Positions 25,710 through 34,558 of a stretch of 64,000 nt of DNA are shown piece by piece; the stretch's first letter is position 1, and each line of letters opens with the position of its first letter. The stretch comes from CAZAKZ01 sp964485695 (GTDB taxonomy: Bacteria > Planctomycetota > JAFGQW01), in assembly GCA_964485695.1 (NCBI GenBank), contig CAZAKZ010000004.1, forward strand, positions 32,444 to 96,443, in the 5' to 3' direction. The position numbers and the translations under genes were made by a program. A model generated the notes under the pieces. That model worked only from the letters and a program-made list of their open reading frames with translations. It did no database searches and was not told where the DNA came from.

Positions 25710-26285
25710 GTGTCTCAGTCCCTGAAATCCGGCAGGTCCATGGCCGATCCCGATGCTGAACTCGTTCGCCGGACCCTGAAAGGGGATCCGGAAGCGTACG
25801 GAGTCCTGGTGCTCCGGCACTCGGATTTCGTCCACGGTCTCGTCTACGGAATCCTCCTCCACCGGGAAGATGCCCTGGAAACGACCCAGGCCGTGTTTCT
25901 GCGTGGGTACGAGCGCCTATCCCACCTCCGGGATGCGGATCGGTTCCGGTCCTGGCTCGGCAGGATCGCCACCTCCCAGGCCAAGAACCGGCTCCGGAGC
26001 CGGAGAGACGTGATCGCCGACACCCCGGCGGAAATTATATCCAACACGGCCGAGCCGCTGGAAATCCTGGTGGAAGCCGAGAATCGTCGGCGCTTGCGCC
26101 GGGCCCTGGACCGGATTCCGGAGAAGAACCGCTTGCCCTTGGTACTGCGGTACCAGAGCCGGATGGGATACCAGGAGATCGCCGAGGCCCTGGACATTCC
26201 CGCCACCACGGTTCGAAGCCGCATGTACGAGGGCAAGAAGATGCTTCGAGACGAGCTGAAAAGCCGCCTGAAGGAGACGCGATGA
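25710..26285 (+). CDS. ECF-type RNA polymerase sigma factor
   Basis: The protein has 191 residues from GTG 25710, or 181 from ATG 25740. GGAGG lies 14 bases before the GTG, which is long, so the start is uncertain. Region 2 shows HREDALETTQAVFLRGYERLSHLRDADRFRSWL. Region 4 shows LVLRYQSRMGYQEIAEALDIPATTVRSRMYEGKKML. The ATGA overlap with the next gene, a transmembrane protein with a short cytoplasmic N-terminus, is the usual layout of an ECF sigma factor with its anti-sigma factor. Confidence 0.9.
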   Translation: MSQSLKSGRSMADPDAELVRRTLKGDPEAYGVLVLRHSDFVHGLVYGILLHREDALETTQAVFLRGYERLSHLRDADRFRSWLGRIATSQAKNRLRSRRDVIADTPAEIISNTAEPLEILVEAENRRRLRRALDRIPEKNRLPLVLRYQSRMGYQEIAEALDIPATTVRSRMYEGKKMLRDELKSRLKETR

Positions 26286-28486
26286 ACACGGGGGAACCCA
26301 GAGGCCCCGACCCGGCCGAACCCGACCTCGTGGACACCGGCCTCAAACCGTTCCTCCGGAGCGAGGGACTCGGCCCGGAGGACCGGATCCGGCTTCATAA
26401 CCAGGTGGTAGGCCGGATCCAGGCCGCCCGGCTCCGTACAAGACGCATCTTCACCCTCTCCCTGGTGCCCGCGGCCGCGGCCGGCCTCCTCCTCGGGATC
26501 TTCCTGGTGAAGATCCTGATGCTGGGGCCCGCGCCTCGGGAGGACAAGGACCGGGGTGCGGAGGAGGCCTCTACAAACACGCATGGAACCGATCCCGGAC
26601 CCACGGTCGGCCCCCCGGTCTCTGTCGGCCCGAAACCACCGGATCTCCGGGACACGCCTGCCGGGCCCGAATCCCGGGGAATGCATGGGCCTGGAGGCCC
26701 GGAAACCGCCCCGGCCGCCGTGACGGTGGAGGGCACGGTGACGGATCCTCTCGGCAACCCGGTGCCCGACGCCCTGGTCCTGGGGCTGAAAGAGCTCCAG
26801 GGCGATGTGGCCCGGGTAGACGCCTCCGGCCACTTCCACTTCCGCATGGCGCAGCCTCCCCGGATGCACACCTTCCTCCTCGTTTCGGCCCCCGCGCATC
26901 GTGGCCTTCGCGACGTCCTCTACCGCATGGAGGTCGATGCCGGTGGGGCGGCCGCACCGGTCCGGCTCAGGATGGAGACCGGACTGCCCCTGGACGGCCG
27001 GGTGGTGGACGGAGAGACCCGCCAGCCCCTCGAGGGCGCCGTGGTGGAGATGAGCGTGTTCTGGGGCGGGGAGGAGATCTGCAGGGAGTCCGTGGCCAGC
27101 CTTCGCACGGGATTTCGCCTGCAGCCGCCGCCCACCTTCCTGAGCCCGCGCACCCCCCCGCTGCGCCTGGCCGCGTTCCCCCACGCGCCCACACCCTATC
27201 AGGGGGAGGAGATGCTGGCCGCAGCCCCGCAGTTCCTGCTCCAGGTCACGGTGCAGCGTCGCGGATTCATCCCCCGCATCCTGCGGTTCACCAACGCGGC
27301 CGACCTGGCCCGGGCCCTGTCCCGGCCCGTGCACATGCTTCCGGGCGGCCGGCTCGGGGTGCGGGTGGTCACACCCGCCGGGCGGCCCCTCCAGGATGCC
27401 ATCGTGAGTCTCCGGCCCGCGGCCGCCTTTTCCGGCCCCTTCACCTACAAGGCACCCCTTGGCCCCCGCACCGACTCCCAGGGCCGCGTGGCCTTCGAGG
27501 GCATCCCGCCCGGCCGAATATGGGTCAAGGTCTTTCACGCCCACACCCTGCCCCAGGCCGGCCGCCGGGTCGAGATTGCCCGCCGGGGCCAGACCTCGGT
27601 AGAGGTCTCCCTCACCCCGGGCGAAGTTCTGGGCGGTCGCGTTACCGATCCCCGGGGAAATCCTCGCGCCGGGGCCGTCCTCTTTGCCGTGCCGGCCCCC
27701 CCGGCCGGCAAGGAATCCACCCAGGCCCTGGGGCCGGTGCTGGCCGGGGCTGACGGTCGGTTTCAATTTTCCGGCCTCAAGCCGGGGCCGTACACGGTGC
27801 ACGCGTATCACGTCCCGGCCTCGGGTCCCGAGGCCGTGGCCCGGGTCCTTCCCGGCCTCCATACGGGCACGCGGAAGGTCAACATCGTGCTTGCGGCCTC
27901 TCCCCTGGACCTGTTCCTGACCGTGAAGGACAGCCGGAACTCGAGGCGCATCGACCCGGTCACCGTCCTCCTCCTCGGCCCCGGGGGCCGCGCCGTGCGC
28001 CGACCGGAACCCACCGGCGACGGTCGCTGGGTGCTCAAGGGCATCAGCCCCGGCCGCACTGCGATCCAGGTCCTCGTCCCGGGATACCTCCCCTCCACCC
28101 TCCACCGCATCCGGCCGGCCCCGGGCCAAGGACCCTTGCTCGTGGAGATCACCCTGCTTCGCCCCTCGTACGTCACCGGCCTCGTGGTGGACAGCGCGGG
28201 CAGTCCCCTGGCCGGCGTCGTGGTGACCGGGGGCCGGGAGGCGATGGAGCCCATCCGCCCCGACGGCCGGAGCTTCCATCCGGCCGGCTTCCTCCGGTCC
28301 ACGCGCACCGACGCCGAGGGCCGGTTCACCCTCACGGGCCTCCGCGTGCTCCCGGACCAGGGCACCCTCCCGGAGCGAGGCTTCTCACTGACGGTCCTCC
28401 GGCCGGGGCGCCCCCCCCACACCCACGACGGCCTCTACCTCCGGCCGGGCGAGGGCCTCGAGCGCATCAAGATCGTGGTGCCGTGA
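26282..28486 (+). CDS. Membrane protein with carboxypeptidase-regulatory-like domains, candidate anti-sigma factor
   Basis: The protein has 734 residues. A cytoplasmic stretch of about 55 residues is followed by one transmembrane helix at about 57-80 (FTLSLVPAAAAGLLLGIFL). A low-complexity linker leads to a series of CarboxypepD_reg-like beta-sandwich modules: VEGTVTDPLGNPVPDALV, GRVTDPRGNPRAGAVLF and TGLVVDSAGSPLAGVVV open three of them. The modules probably bind protein or glycan outside the membrane. It starts within the sigma factor stop. I infer that it holds the sigma factor at the membrane and senses an envelope signal, but no zinc-type anti-sigma motif (HxxxCxxC) is present. Confidence 0.7.
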   Translation: MNTGEPRGPDPAEPDLVDTGLKPFLRSEGLGPEDRIRLHNQVVGRIQAARLRTRRIFTLSLVPAAAAGLLLGIFLVKILMLGPAPREDKDRGAEEASTNTHGTDPGPTVGPPVSVGPKPPDLRDTPAGPESRGMHGPGGPETAPAAVTVEGTVTDPLGNPVPDALVLGLKELQGDVARVDASGHFHFRMAQPPRMHTFLLVSAPAHRGLRDVLYRMEVDAGGAAAPVRLRMETGLPLDGRVVDGETRQPLEGAVVEMSVFWGGEEICRESVASLRTGFRLQPPPTFLSPRTPPLRLAAFPHAPTPYQGEEMLAAAPQFLLQVTVQRRGFIPRILRFTNAADLARALSRPVHMLPGGRLGVRVVTPAGRPLQDAIVSLRPAAAFSGPFTYKAPLGPRTDSQGRVAFEGIPPGRIWVKVFHAHTLPQAGRRVEIARRGQTSVEVSLTPGEVLGGRVTDPRGNPRAGAVLFAVPAPPAGKESTQALGPVLAGADGRFQFSGLKPGPYTVHAYHVPASGPEAVARVLPGLHTGTRKVNIVLAASPLDLFLTVKDSRNSRRIDPVTVLLLGPGGRAVRRPEPTGDGRWVLKGISPGRTAIQVLVPGYLPSTLHRIRPAPGQGPLLVEITLLRPSYVTGLVVDSAGSPLAGVVVTGGREAMEPIRPDGRSFHPAGFLRSTRTDAEGRFTLTGLRVLPDQGTLPERGFSLTVLRPGRPPHTHDGLYLRPGEGLERIKIVVP

Positions 28487-28556
28487 AACCGACCCCACGC
28501 CAGTGGCCGACCCCAGCGTCCCACACCTTGTTTTTGTCCATCTGCAAACCTCGCTT

Positions 28557-28654
28557 CCCACGCCCCCCGAATGGCCAGAAATGAGCCACTTCAAGTCCGT
28601 GGAGCACTCCACACAGGGAAAATGGCCCGATTCTGGCCATAAACAGGGCGTGGA
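28557..28654. repeat. 98-bp double-hairpin intergenic element E4 (GGCC core type)
   Basis: Ends are CCCACG and CGTGGA, the centre is GTGGAGCACTCCAC at 28599-28612. The mini-hairpin TGGCC-AGAAATG-AGCCA lies at offset 15, and the opposing arm has TTCTGGCCA. Further GC-rich sequence with CCCACG at 28494 precedes it but does not fit the unit. It lies between the converging plus-strand membrane protein and minus-strand NicO gene. Confidence 0.88.
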
Positions 28655-28757
28655 GCGCCAGAGATGCGGAGGGACATGAAGTGATCGTGGATAATGAGGT
28701 GGGACTGGAAAAGGTCGTGAGAAGAAGCGAGCGCCACCAGGGGCCCGGAATATTCCC

Positions 28758-30278
28758 TCACCGGGGGCCCGTGATCAGGGCGTAGTAGGCGATGGCGCCA
28801 CCCACCACCATGACCGCCACGCCCGAGAGCACCGGCAAGATCCTGAGGAGGCTTTCCAGGCGGTGCTTGCTCCGGGCCGCCCGTTCCATGAAACGGGTGG
28901 AGGTCACCATGAGGAGGCCGATGATCACCAGCACCAGGGCCAGGCCCGCGGAGAAGCTGACCACGGCCAGGAGGCCGCGAAATCCCTTGGCCACGCCGCC
29001 CTGGATGGCCACCAGGAAGGCCGTCAGCGCACCCGGACAGGGAATGATGCCCCCGGTGATGCCCAGGACCAGGATCTCCCGGTAGGTCGGAGGCGGGCCG
29101 CGGTCGTGCGAGTGCGGGGGTTCATGATCGTGCGGGTGTTCGTGGCCGTGCGGGTGACGGTGGGCATGGCCCACGGGCTCCTTCCTGACGAGGGCGCGGA
29201 GGTTGCGGGCAAACACCCAGGCCCCAACCACCACGATGCCCACGCCTGATCCCACCCCCAGCCACATCTCCACCCGCTTCTCCTCGGTGGCCTGGAGGAA
29301 GAGCAGCATGAGAAAGGCCAGCACGAACACCGCAAAGGTGTGGGTGAGGGTGACGATGATGCCCAGGAACACGGCATCCCGGGCCCGCCCCCGGGTGCCC
29401 ACCAGGTAGGCCGCCACCATGGCCTTGCCGTGGCCCGGGGCCAGAGCGTGGACCATGCCCCAGACGAACAGGCCCAGAAGGCCGAAGAGGAAATAGAGGC
29501 TGAACACCGAGGCCTGGCTCTGGATGAGCTCGTGCATGGCGTCCCGGATCTCGGCGTTGGGATCCTCGAATTCCTCCCAGGCAAAGGTGGAAGGGCCGCG
29601 GCCGCTGAAGTCGAAGACGAGCTGGATGTGCGGCGTGATGTTGAGCGGATCCTCGCATTCGGTTCCACGGAGAAAGGTGAGGTCCCTGGAGCCGTAGGCC
29701 TGGATGGAATTGGTGGACCAGGGCTTGACCTCCCCCTCCACCTCTTCCTGGTAGGTCCCCTCGTAGAGGTCGATGTGAATGGGTGTTCTTTCCGGGAGCA
29801 GGATCTCGAAGTCGAGAAAAACCCGGATCTCCCAGGTGGTTCCCTGGTAGGCGCGCACGTCCACCTCGCCCTCCGGGGCCTCGTCCAGGTCGACCTTGCG
29901 GACCAGGTCCTCGGGGCGGGGCTCGAACGTGTCCCAGTTCATGACGGCCTCGCCCAGGTCCACGGGCTCGCCCTGGATCTCCACCCGGAAGGAAGCCATG
30001 ACCCGCTTGGCCCAGGCCTGGGTGAGGCGGTCGGCCTCGTGCTCGGACAGGCGCTCGTCCCCGTCCTCGTCATAGCGCTCGAGGATCTCCCGGGCGTACT
30101 GGTCGTTCCACCGGGTTTCGTGGAGAAGCTCTAAGCGCCCGGGGTGGATCTTCAGCTCGTAGAAGAAGTAAACATCGGGGACGGGGTGGTCGTCGTCGGC
30201 CGGAGTCCGGGCCGCCGCCAGGAGGATTCCGAGGCAGGCCGCCAGCCACGCCCGCCCCGACAGGGTGCGCGCGTTCAG
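28758..30278 (-). CDS. DUF1007-NicO fusion: nickel/cobalt-type transporter with secreted N-terminal domain (non-ATG start)
   Basis: From the first ordinary start (ATG 29999) the protein has 413 residues, but the frame is open upstream to about 30278. The upstream part encodes a signal peptide (LAACLGILLAAA), then DHPVPDVYFFYELKIHPG and an EF-hand-like loop DEDGDERLSEHE, the usual opening of DUF1007. No ATG, GTG or TTG exists there; a CTG at 30278-30276 is the best candidate. The C-terminal half is NicO/RcnA-like, with GMVHALAPGHGKAMVAAYLVG, a His-rich loop (HAHRHPHGHEHPHDH) and GGIIPCPGALTAFLVA. It should move Ni2+ or Co2+. It starts one base after the M28 gene stop, so reinitiation is likely. 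Confidence 0.78.
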   Translation of the reverse strand: MNARTLSGRAWLAACLGILLAAARTPADDDHPVPDVYFFYELKIHPGRLELLHETRWNDQYAREILERYDEDGDERLSEHEADRLTQAWAKRVMASFRVEIQGEPVDLGEAVMNWDTFEPRPEDLVRKVDLDEAPEGEVDVRAYQGTTWEIRVFLDFEILLPERTPIHIDLYEGTYQEEVEGEVKPWSTNSIQAYGSRDLTFLRGTECEDPLNITPHIQLVFDFSGRGPSTFAWEEFEDPNAEIRDAMHELIQSQASVFSLYFLFGLLGLFVWGMVHALAPGHGKAMVAAYLVGTRGRARDAVFLGIIVTLTHTFAVFVLAFLMLLFLQATEEKRVEMWLGVGSGVGIVVVGAWVFARNLRALVRKEPVGHAHRHPHGHEHPHDHEPPHSHDRGPPPTYREILVLGITGGIIPCPGALTAFLVAIQGGVAKGFRGLLAVVSFSAGLALVLVIIGLLMVTSTRFMERAARSKHRLESLLRILPVLSGVAVMVVGGAIAYYALITGPR

Positions 30279-30279
30279 A

Positions 30280-32208
30280 TCAGATGACCTTTTTCTTCTT
30301 GGGTTTCTGAGTGGGTTTCTTTGCGGCCGCCTTGGGGGGCTTCGGGAACGCGACCTTGACCTTCAGGGTCTCTCCGCCCCGGAGGAGCTCCACCTCCACG
30401 GACTGCCCCGGCCTTACCTTGCGAAGAGCCCGGCTCACGCTCAGCCGTCCCTTCACCTTGCTCTTGTGGACGCGTATCAGGATGTCGCCCTTCTTGATCC
30501 CGGCCCTGGCGGCCGGAGATTGGCCCTTGACCGAGAGCACACGGGCGCCCTTGGTGCCGGTGCGGAGGCGCGCCCCCAGGTCAAGGCGGGACCGGGATCC
30601 CCGGGTGGTCCACTCCGGCTTCTTGTCCAGGTTCGCCGCCAGGTAGACGATACGGAACATCGTCCGGAGCACCTCCCGGGCCCCCTCGGGATTGCAGCGC
30701 TTGGCGTCGTCGTCGGGGGTGTGGTAGTACGGATGGAGGCCTGAGTTGAACATCAGCACCGGGATCCGCTTGGCTACGAAGGACAGGTGGTCGGAGCCGC
30801 CGCCGGTGCTGTAGCGGTGCCTCCAGGTGAGGGGCGAGCCGTGCTCGGCCTTCTTCAGGATCTTCTCCCACGCGGCGCAGGAGCCCACCCCGCCCACGGA
30901 CATGCGGTTGTTCCTGACGTACCCGATCATGTCCATGTTGATCATGGCCGCGGTCCTCTCCAGCGGCACCACGGGATGGTTCACGTAGTAGCGGGACCCG
31001 TAGAGCCCCTTTTCCTCGGCATCGAAGAGCATGAACAGGACGGACCGCTTGGTCTTGACGCCCGATTCGGCAAAGGCCTCGGCCAGTTCCAGGACCCCCA
31101 CCGAGCCGGTGGCGTTGTCGTCGGCGCCGTTGTGGACCTCCCCCATGCGGCTCCTTGCGCGACTGCCGTACTTTCCGACGCCGATGTGGTCGTAGTGAGC
31201 ACCGATGATGATGACCTCGTCCCTGAGGCGGGGATGGCTGCCGCGGAAGAGCCCCAGGACGTTTCGTGCCGGGTGGAGGAGCTTGCGCTTGGCCTTGAAC
31301 GAGACCCGGCTCCGCAGGGCCACGGGGGCGGGGGCGTCCTCGGAGTCGATGTCCTGCTGGAGGCCCTTCAGGGTTCGATCGCTCCCCTCGAGGAGGGCCG
31401 CGGCCGCGGCGCGACGGACGTGGAGCACGGGGCACAGGCTGCTCCGGAAGCTCTCCCCGGGCTTCAGGGGATCCTTGTCCGGATTCCGGTGCAGGGGGCC
31501 GTCCACCAGGATCACCAGTCTGGCGCCCTTGCGCCGGGCGTTGCGAATCTTCCGGTAGGTGCTGGCGTCCGGGGTTCTCTTCACGCCGTTCCACCGGGAT
31601 TTGGGATTCTTCTCCTGGGGCTCGTGGGTGAACAGCAGCACGGCCTTGTCCTTGACGTCCACGCCCTTGTAGTCGTCGTACTTGAGCTTCCGGGAAACCA
31701 CGCCGTATCCCGCAAACACCACGGCCAGGTTCTTCAGGTCCACCTCGGGCGCCCACCCCACCAGGGTGTAGTCCTTGCCCAGGACCCACTTCCGGTTTCC
31801 AATGCCGAGGTGGACGGCCCCGGCATCGTAGCCGTGCTTGCCGCCTTTCTCGAAGTTCTGGAAGTAGGTCCCCTTGCCATCCTTTCCCTTGTCGCCGCAG
31901 GCCTCGAGGCCCAGGCGCTCGAACTCGGCGGCCGCGACATCGCCCGCCTCGATGCTGCCGGGTGTTCCGGGCTCCCGGCCCCCGCGATCGTCGTGGGCCC
32001 ACCAGGCAAGCTGTTCGCGAAACTCCTCGGCCGTGATGCTCTTCACCCCCTTCCCCACCCCGGCCATGTGGCCCAGGGGATCCGAAGACGTGGTTGCGGA
32101 CCGGGACGGGGCCTTGGACGCGGTCTGCGCCGTGCCCCCGACTGGAACGAGAATCAGCGTGGCTGCGACGAGAGCCAGAAGGGACGTGAACGGTCGGGAA
32201 TGGTTCAC
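30280..32208 (-). CDS. Secreted M28 family aminopeptidase with PDZ domain
   Basis: The protein has 642 residues with a signal peptide of about 28 residues. A PA-like insert lies in the N-terminal half (DVKDKAVLLFTHEPQ). The M28 zinc site is intact: GAHYDHIG, GADDNATG, DAEEKGLYG, NMDMIG and YYHTPDDD. A PDZ domain occupies about 540-625 (ARVLSVKGQSPAARAGIKKGDILIRV), followed by a lysine-rich tail. It probably trims peptides outside the cytoplasm. A longer protein at 39013-42375 shares the M28-PDZ order. The NicO gene follows directly. Confidence 0.9.
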   Translation of the reverse strand: MNHSRPFTSLLALVAATLILVPVGGTAQTASKAPSRSATTSSDPLGHMAGVGKGVKSITAEEFREQLAWWAHDDRGGREPGTPGSIEAGDVAAAEFERLGLEACGDKGKDGKGTYFQNFEKGGKHGYDAGAVHLGIGNRKWVLGKDYTLVGWAPEVDLKNLAVVFAGYGVVSRKLKYDDYKGVDVKDKAVLLFTHEPQEKNPKSRWNGVKRTPDASTYRKIRNARRKGARLVILVDGPLHRNPDKDPLKPGESFRSSLCPVLHVRRAAAAALLEGSDRTLKGLQQDIDSEDAPAPVALRSRVSFKAKRKLLHPARNVLGLFRGSHPRLRDEVIIIGAHYDHIGVGKYGSRARSRMGEVHNGADDNATGSVGVLELAEAFAESGVKTKRSVLFMLFDAEEKGLYGSRYYVNHPVVPLERTAAMINMDMIGYVRNNRMSVGGVGSCAAWEKILKKAEHGSPLTWRHRYSTGGGSDHLSFVAKRIPVLMFNSGLHPYYHTPDDDAKRCNPEGAREVLRTMFRIVYLAANLDKKPEWTTRGSRSRLDLGARLRTGTKGARVLSVKGQSPAARAGIKKGDILIRVHKSKVKGRLSVSRALRKVRPGQSVEVELLRGGETLKVKVAFPKPPKAAAKKPTQKPKKKKVI

Positions 32209-32349
32209 CTCAGGACCTCCTACAACATCGATGTATATGGGACATGCCGGGGCTATTCGAGCCGAGAAAGCGCTATTCTAAACGACTGGCGCCCGATTGC
32301 GTGGGTGAATTTGCCGGCAAATCTCAGCCGCCTGTGGATACACTGGCTG

Positions 32350-33177
32350 TCAGCCCTCCAGCTCCTTCACCCGCTGCTCCAGCGCCTGCACGCGATCCAT
32401 GAGATCCTGGACGATGGCGTCCTTGTGGTCGGTGTAGTTGATGAGCTCGGGCAGGACCAGATGGATGTACTTCAGGCAGATTTGACGGCGGGTATCCTGG
32501 AACTCCCGGGTGAGCGAGGTGATGGCATTGGTGTTGTCGTCCCGGATGCGGTACTCGGCGGTAATGCGGGGAACGTGGAGGAAGGGGTAGTCCTCGGAGA
32601 GGCGAAAGTAGAGGTCCAGGTCCTCCAGCACATCCAGGGACTCGTCGAAGCCCCCGACCCTGTCGATGCAGTGCATGGCGTGCATGAAGGTGACCAGGTG
32701 GATGTAGCTCTGCCGGAAGAAGCGGCCGCGGTTGTACTCGAAATCGAGCTTCACGGCCCTGGACACCTCCTCGTAGCCCTCGCCGCCTGGCCGGGGCGTC
32801 TGGATCACCTCGTAGGCGTTGGTGTAGGCCACGTCCACGTCTTCCCGCTCCAGGGCGGTCACCAGGGTCTCCAGGTGATCGGGGTAATAGAAGTCGTCGT
32901 CATCCAGGTAAGAAACATACTTGCCCCGCGCTTCGGCAAGGGCATGGTTGGCGGCGGCGCACCGGCCCCGGCCCGGCTGGAGGTGGAAGTAGCGGTATGG
33001 CACCCGTCCTTTGAGCTCACCCAGCACCCCCGCCACGTCCTCCCCGCCGTCGTTCACGACCAGGGCCTCGAAGGACCGGAAGGTCTGGCCGGCGAGGCCC
33101 TCCAGGGCCTGGCGCAGGTACCACGGCCGGTTCCGCGTGCGGACCACGACGCTCACCTGTGGAGTGGAGTTTGTCAT
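32350..33177 (-). CDS. GT2 family glycosyltransferase
   Basis: The 275-residue protein starts VSVVVRTRNRPWYLRQALEGL and carries VVNDGGEDVAGVL and a DDDD metal run in SYLDDDDFYYPDH. It is a compact, soluble-looking GT2 domain without membrane helices. The C-terminus (about 235-275) looks coiled-coil, with heptad-like VQALEQRVKELEG. It follows a GT4 gene by seven bases and is the last gene of a PIG-L/GT4/GT2 operon. Its donor sugar is unknown. Confidence 0.87.
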   Translation of the reverse strand: MTNSTPQVSVVVRTRNRPWYLRQALEGLAGQTFRSFEALVVNDGGEDVAGVLGELKGRVPYRYFHLQPGRGRCAAANHALAEARGKYVSYLDDDDFYYPDHLETLVTALEREDVDVAYTNAYEVIQTPRPGGEGYEEVSRAVKLDFEYNRGRFFRQSYIHLVTFMHAMHCIDRVGGFDESLDVLEDLDLYFRLSEDYPFLHVPRITAEYRIRDDNTNAITSLTREFQDTRRQICLKYIHLVLPELINYTDHKDAIVQDLMDRVQALEQRVKELEG

Positions 33178-33184
33178 GCCTGTA

Positions 33185-34558
33185 CTACGTTTCCTTGATG
33201 TTTCCTCGATCCTGGTTTCCTAGATCCTGGAGCCACGACTCGCGGGCGCAGATCCGCTTGAACCAGTGTTCCAGCCTGAAGGCCACGTCCTCGGGAGGCG
33301 GAACCTCTGGCGGCCCCTCGGCCACGATCTCCTCGTAGATGTCCACCAGGCGCGTACCCGCCACGGACACCGGCGGCGGCTCGGGCGCGCTCCGGGCCAG
33401 GGCCCTCAGCGCCTCGGGCCGGGCATAGAGGTCGGCGAGGGCGCGTTCCAGATCGTCCACGGCCCCGGCTCGTACCACGCGGCCCCATCCGGTCACCCGC
33501 TCCTGCGGGGCGCCGCGGTCGGATACCACCACCGGCAGGCCGAGCCAGGCGGCCTCGTCCACGGTGAAGGAATAGGACTCCTGGAGCTCGCTGACAAAGC
33601 AGGCCAGATCCACCTCGCCCCGCACGGCAGGCAGAATTTCCCGGGCGTATTCGCCGTGACAGTCCAGGGGGAAGTAGGCCCGGTGGGCGTCGATCTCCTC
33701 CTGGAGACCCGGCTCCAGCACCTTTCCCCAGAACTTCACATGGACGGCGCACCCCTTGTCCTGCAGTCGGGCCGCAGCCTCGAGCAGGTGCGACACGCCC
33801 TTGGGCCGCACCAGGTTCCCCCAGAATCCGATGCGCAGGGGTCGCTCGGGCGAGAAGGCGTCGGGCACGGGATCCCCGGCTGTGGGCTCCCCGGCCAGGG
33901 GGAGCATGCCGTGGGGCAGCACCACGGTTTTTTCCTCCCCGGAGCCCAGCAGCGGTGCCAGGGTGTCCCGATGGGCCCGGGAGGGAAAGAGGTGCCGCGA
34001 GGCCGCGTCCGCATCCCGCTGGATCCCGGCGGCCCGGAGCCGGTAGTCGCCCTGGCGCTCCCAGTCGGGAAACGGATAGTCCTCGTCGCAGCACGCCGCG
34101 CAGGGGGCCAGGCTCTCGGGCTTCGCGCATTGGCCGTCGGCCCGATACCGGAAGAACCGCGGGCACACCGCGAACAGATCGTGGAACGTGAGGGCTGCGG
34201 GGATGCCCATCTCCGCGGCCAGGGCCACGTGAGAGGTGGTCAGGTTGAACCAGTGGTGGGCGTGGACCACGTGGGGCCGCTCCCGGTCGTACACGGCCCG
34301 GAGGGTCCGGAGCAGCAGCGGATCAAAGGTGTCGGTCATGAGCACCTGGGGCCGGGGGTAGCGCCGGAGCCTGAGGACCCGGATTCCGTCGTGGACCCCC
34401 TCCACGGGGCGACACGCCTCATCCCGCTCGTCCGTGCCGGCCGCCACCAGGACCTCGTGGCCGAGGGCCTGCTGCACCGCGGCCACGTGGGCCACGTAGA
34501 GCTCGGTGCCGCCGGTGAACTCGGGCGGGAAGTTATGGACCAGGTGCAGGATCTTCAC
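33185..34558 (-). CDS. GT4 family (GT-B fold) glycosyltransferase
   Basis: The GTG at 34558 overlaps the upstream PIG-L stop as GTGA, giving 457 residues; a much longer open frame from 34858 is a shadow of that gene. The N-terminal domain has KILHLVHNFPPEFTGGTELYV and a Cys-rich insert (CAKPESLAPCAACCDEDYPF) that could bind metal. The C-terminal donor domain has RIGFWGNLVRPKGVSHLLEAA and ESYSFTVDEAAWLGLPVVVSDRG with the conserved Glu. Role: transfer of a nucleotide-activated sugar on the cytoplasmic face. Confidence 0.87.
   Translation of the reverse strand: MKILHLVHNFPPEFTGGTELYVAHVAAVQQALGHEVLVAAGTDERDEACRPVEGVHDGIRVLRLRRYPRPQVLMTDTFDPLLLRTLRAVYDRERPHVVHAHHWFNLTTSHVALAAEMGIPAALTFHDLFAVCPRFFRYRADGQCAKPESLAPCAACCDEDYPFPDWERQGDYRLRAAGIQRDADAASRHLFPSRAHRDTLAPLLGSGEEKTVVLPHGMLPLAGEPTAGDPVPDAFSPERPLRIGFWGNLVRPKGVSHLLEAAARLQDKGCAVHVKFWGKVLEPGLQEEIDAHRAYFPLDCHGEYAREILPAVRGEVDLACFVSELQESYSFTVDEAAWLGLPVVVSDRGAPQERVTGWGRVVRAGAVDDLERALADLYARPEALRALARSAPEPPPVSVAGTRLVDIYEEIVAEGPPEVPPPEDVAFRLEHWFKRICARESWLQDLGNQDRGNIKET

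Noticed and set aside
25844..28279. 811-codon antisense frame across the sigma factor and membrane-protein genes
   Set aside because: It spans two well-supported genes and contains only shadow-type composition with no domain.
30787..33198. 803-codon plus-strand frame opposite the M28 and GT2 genes
   Set aside because: Antisense shadow of two well-supported minus-strand genes and their spacer.
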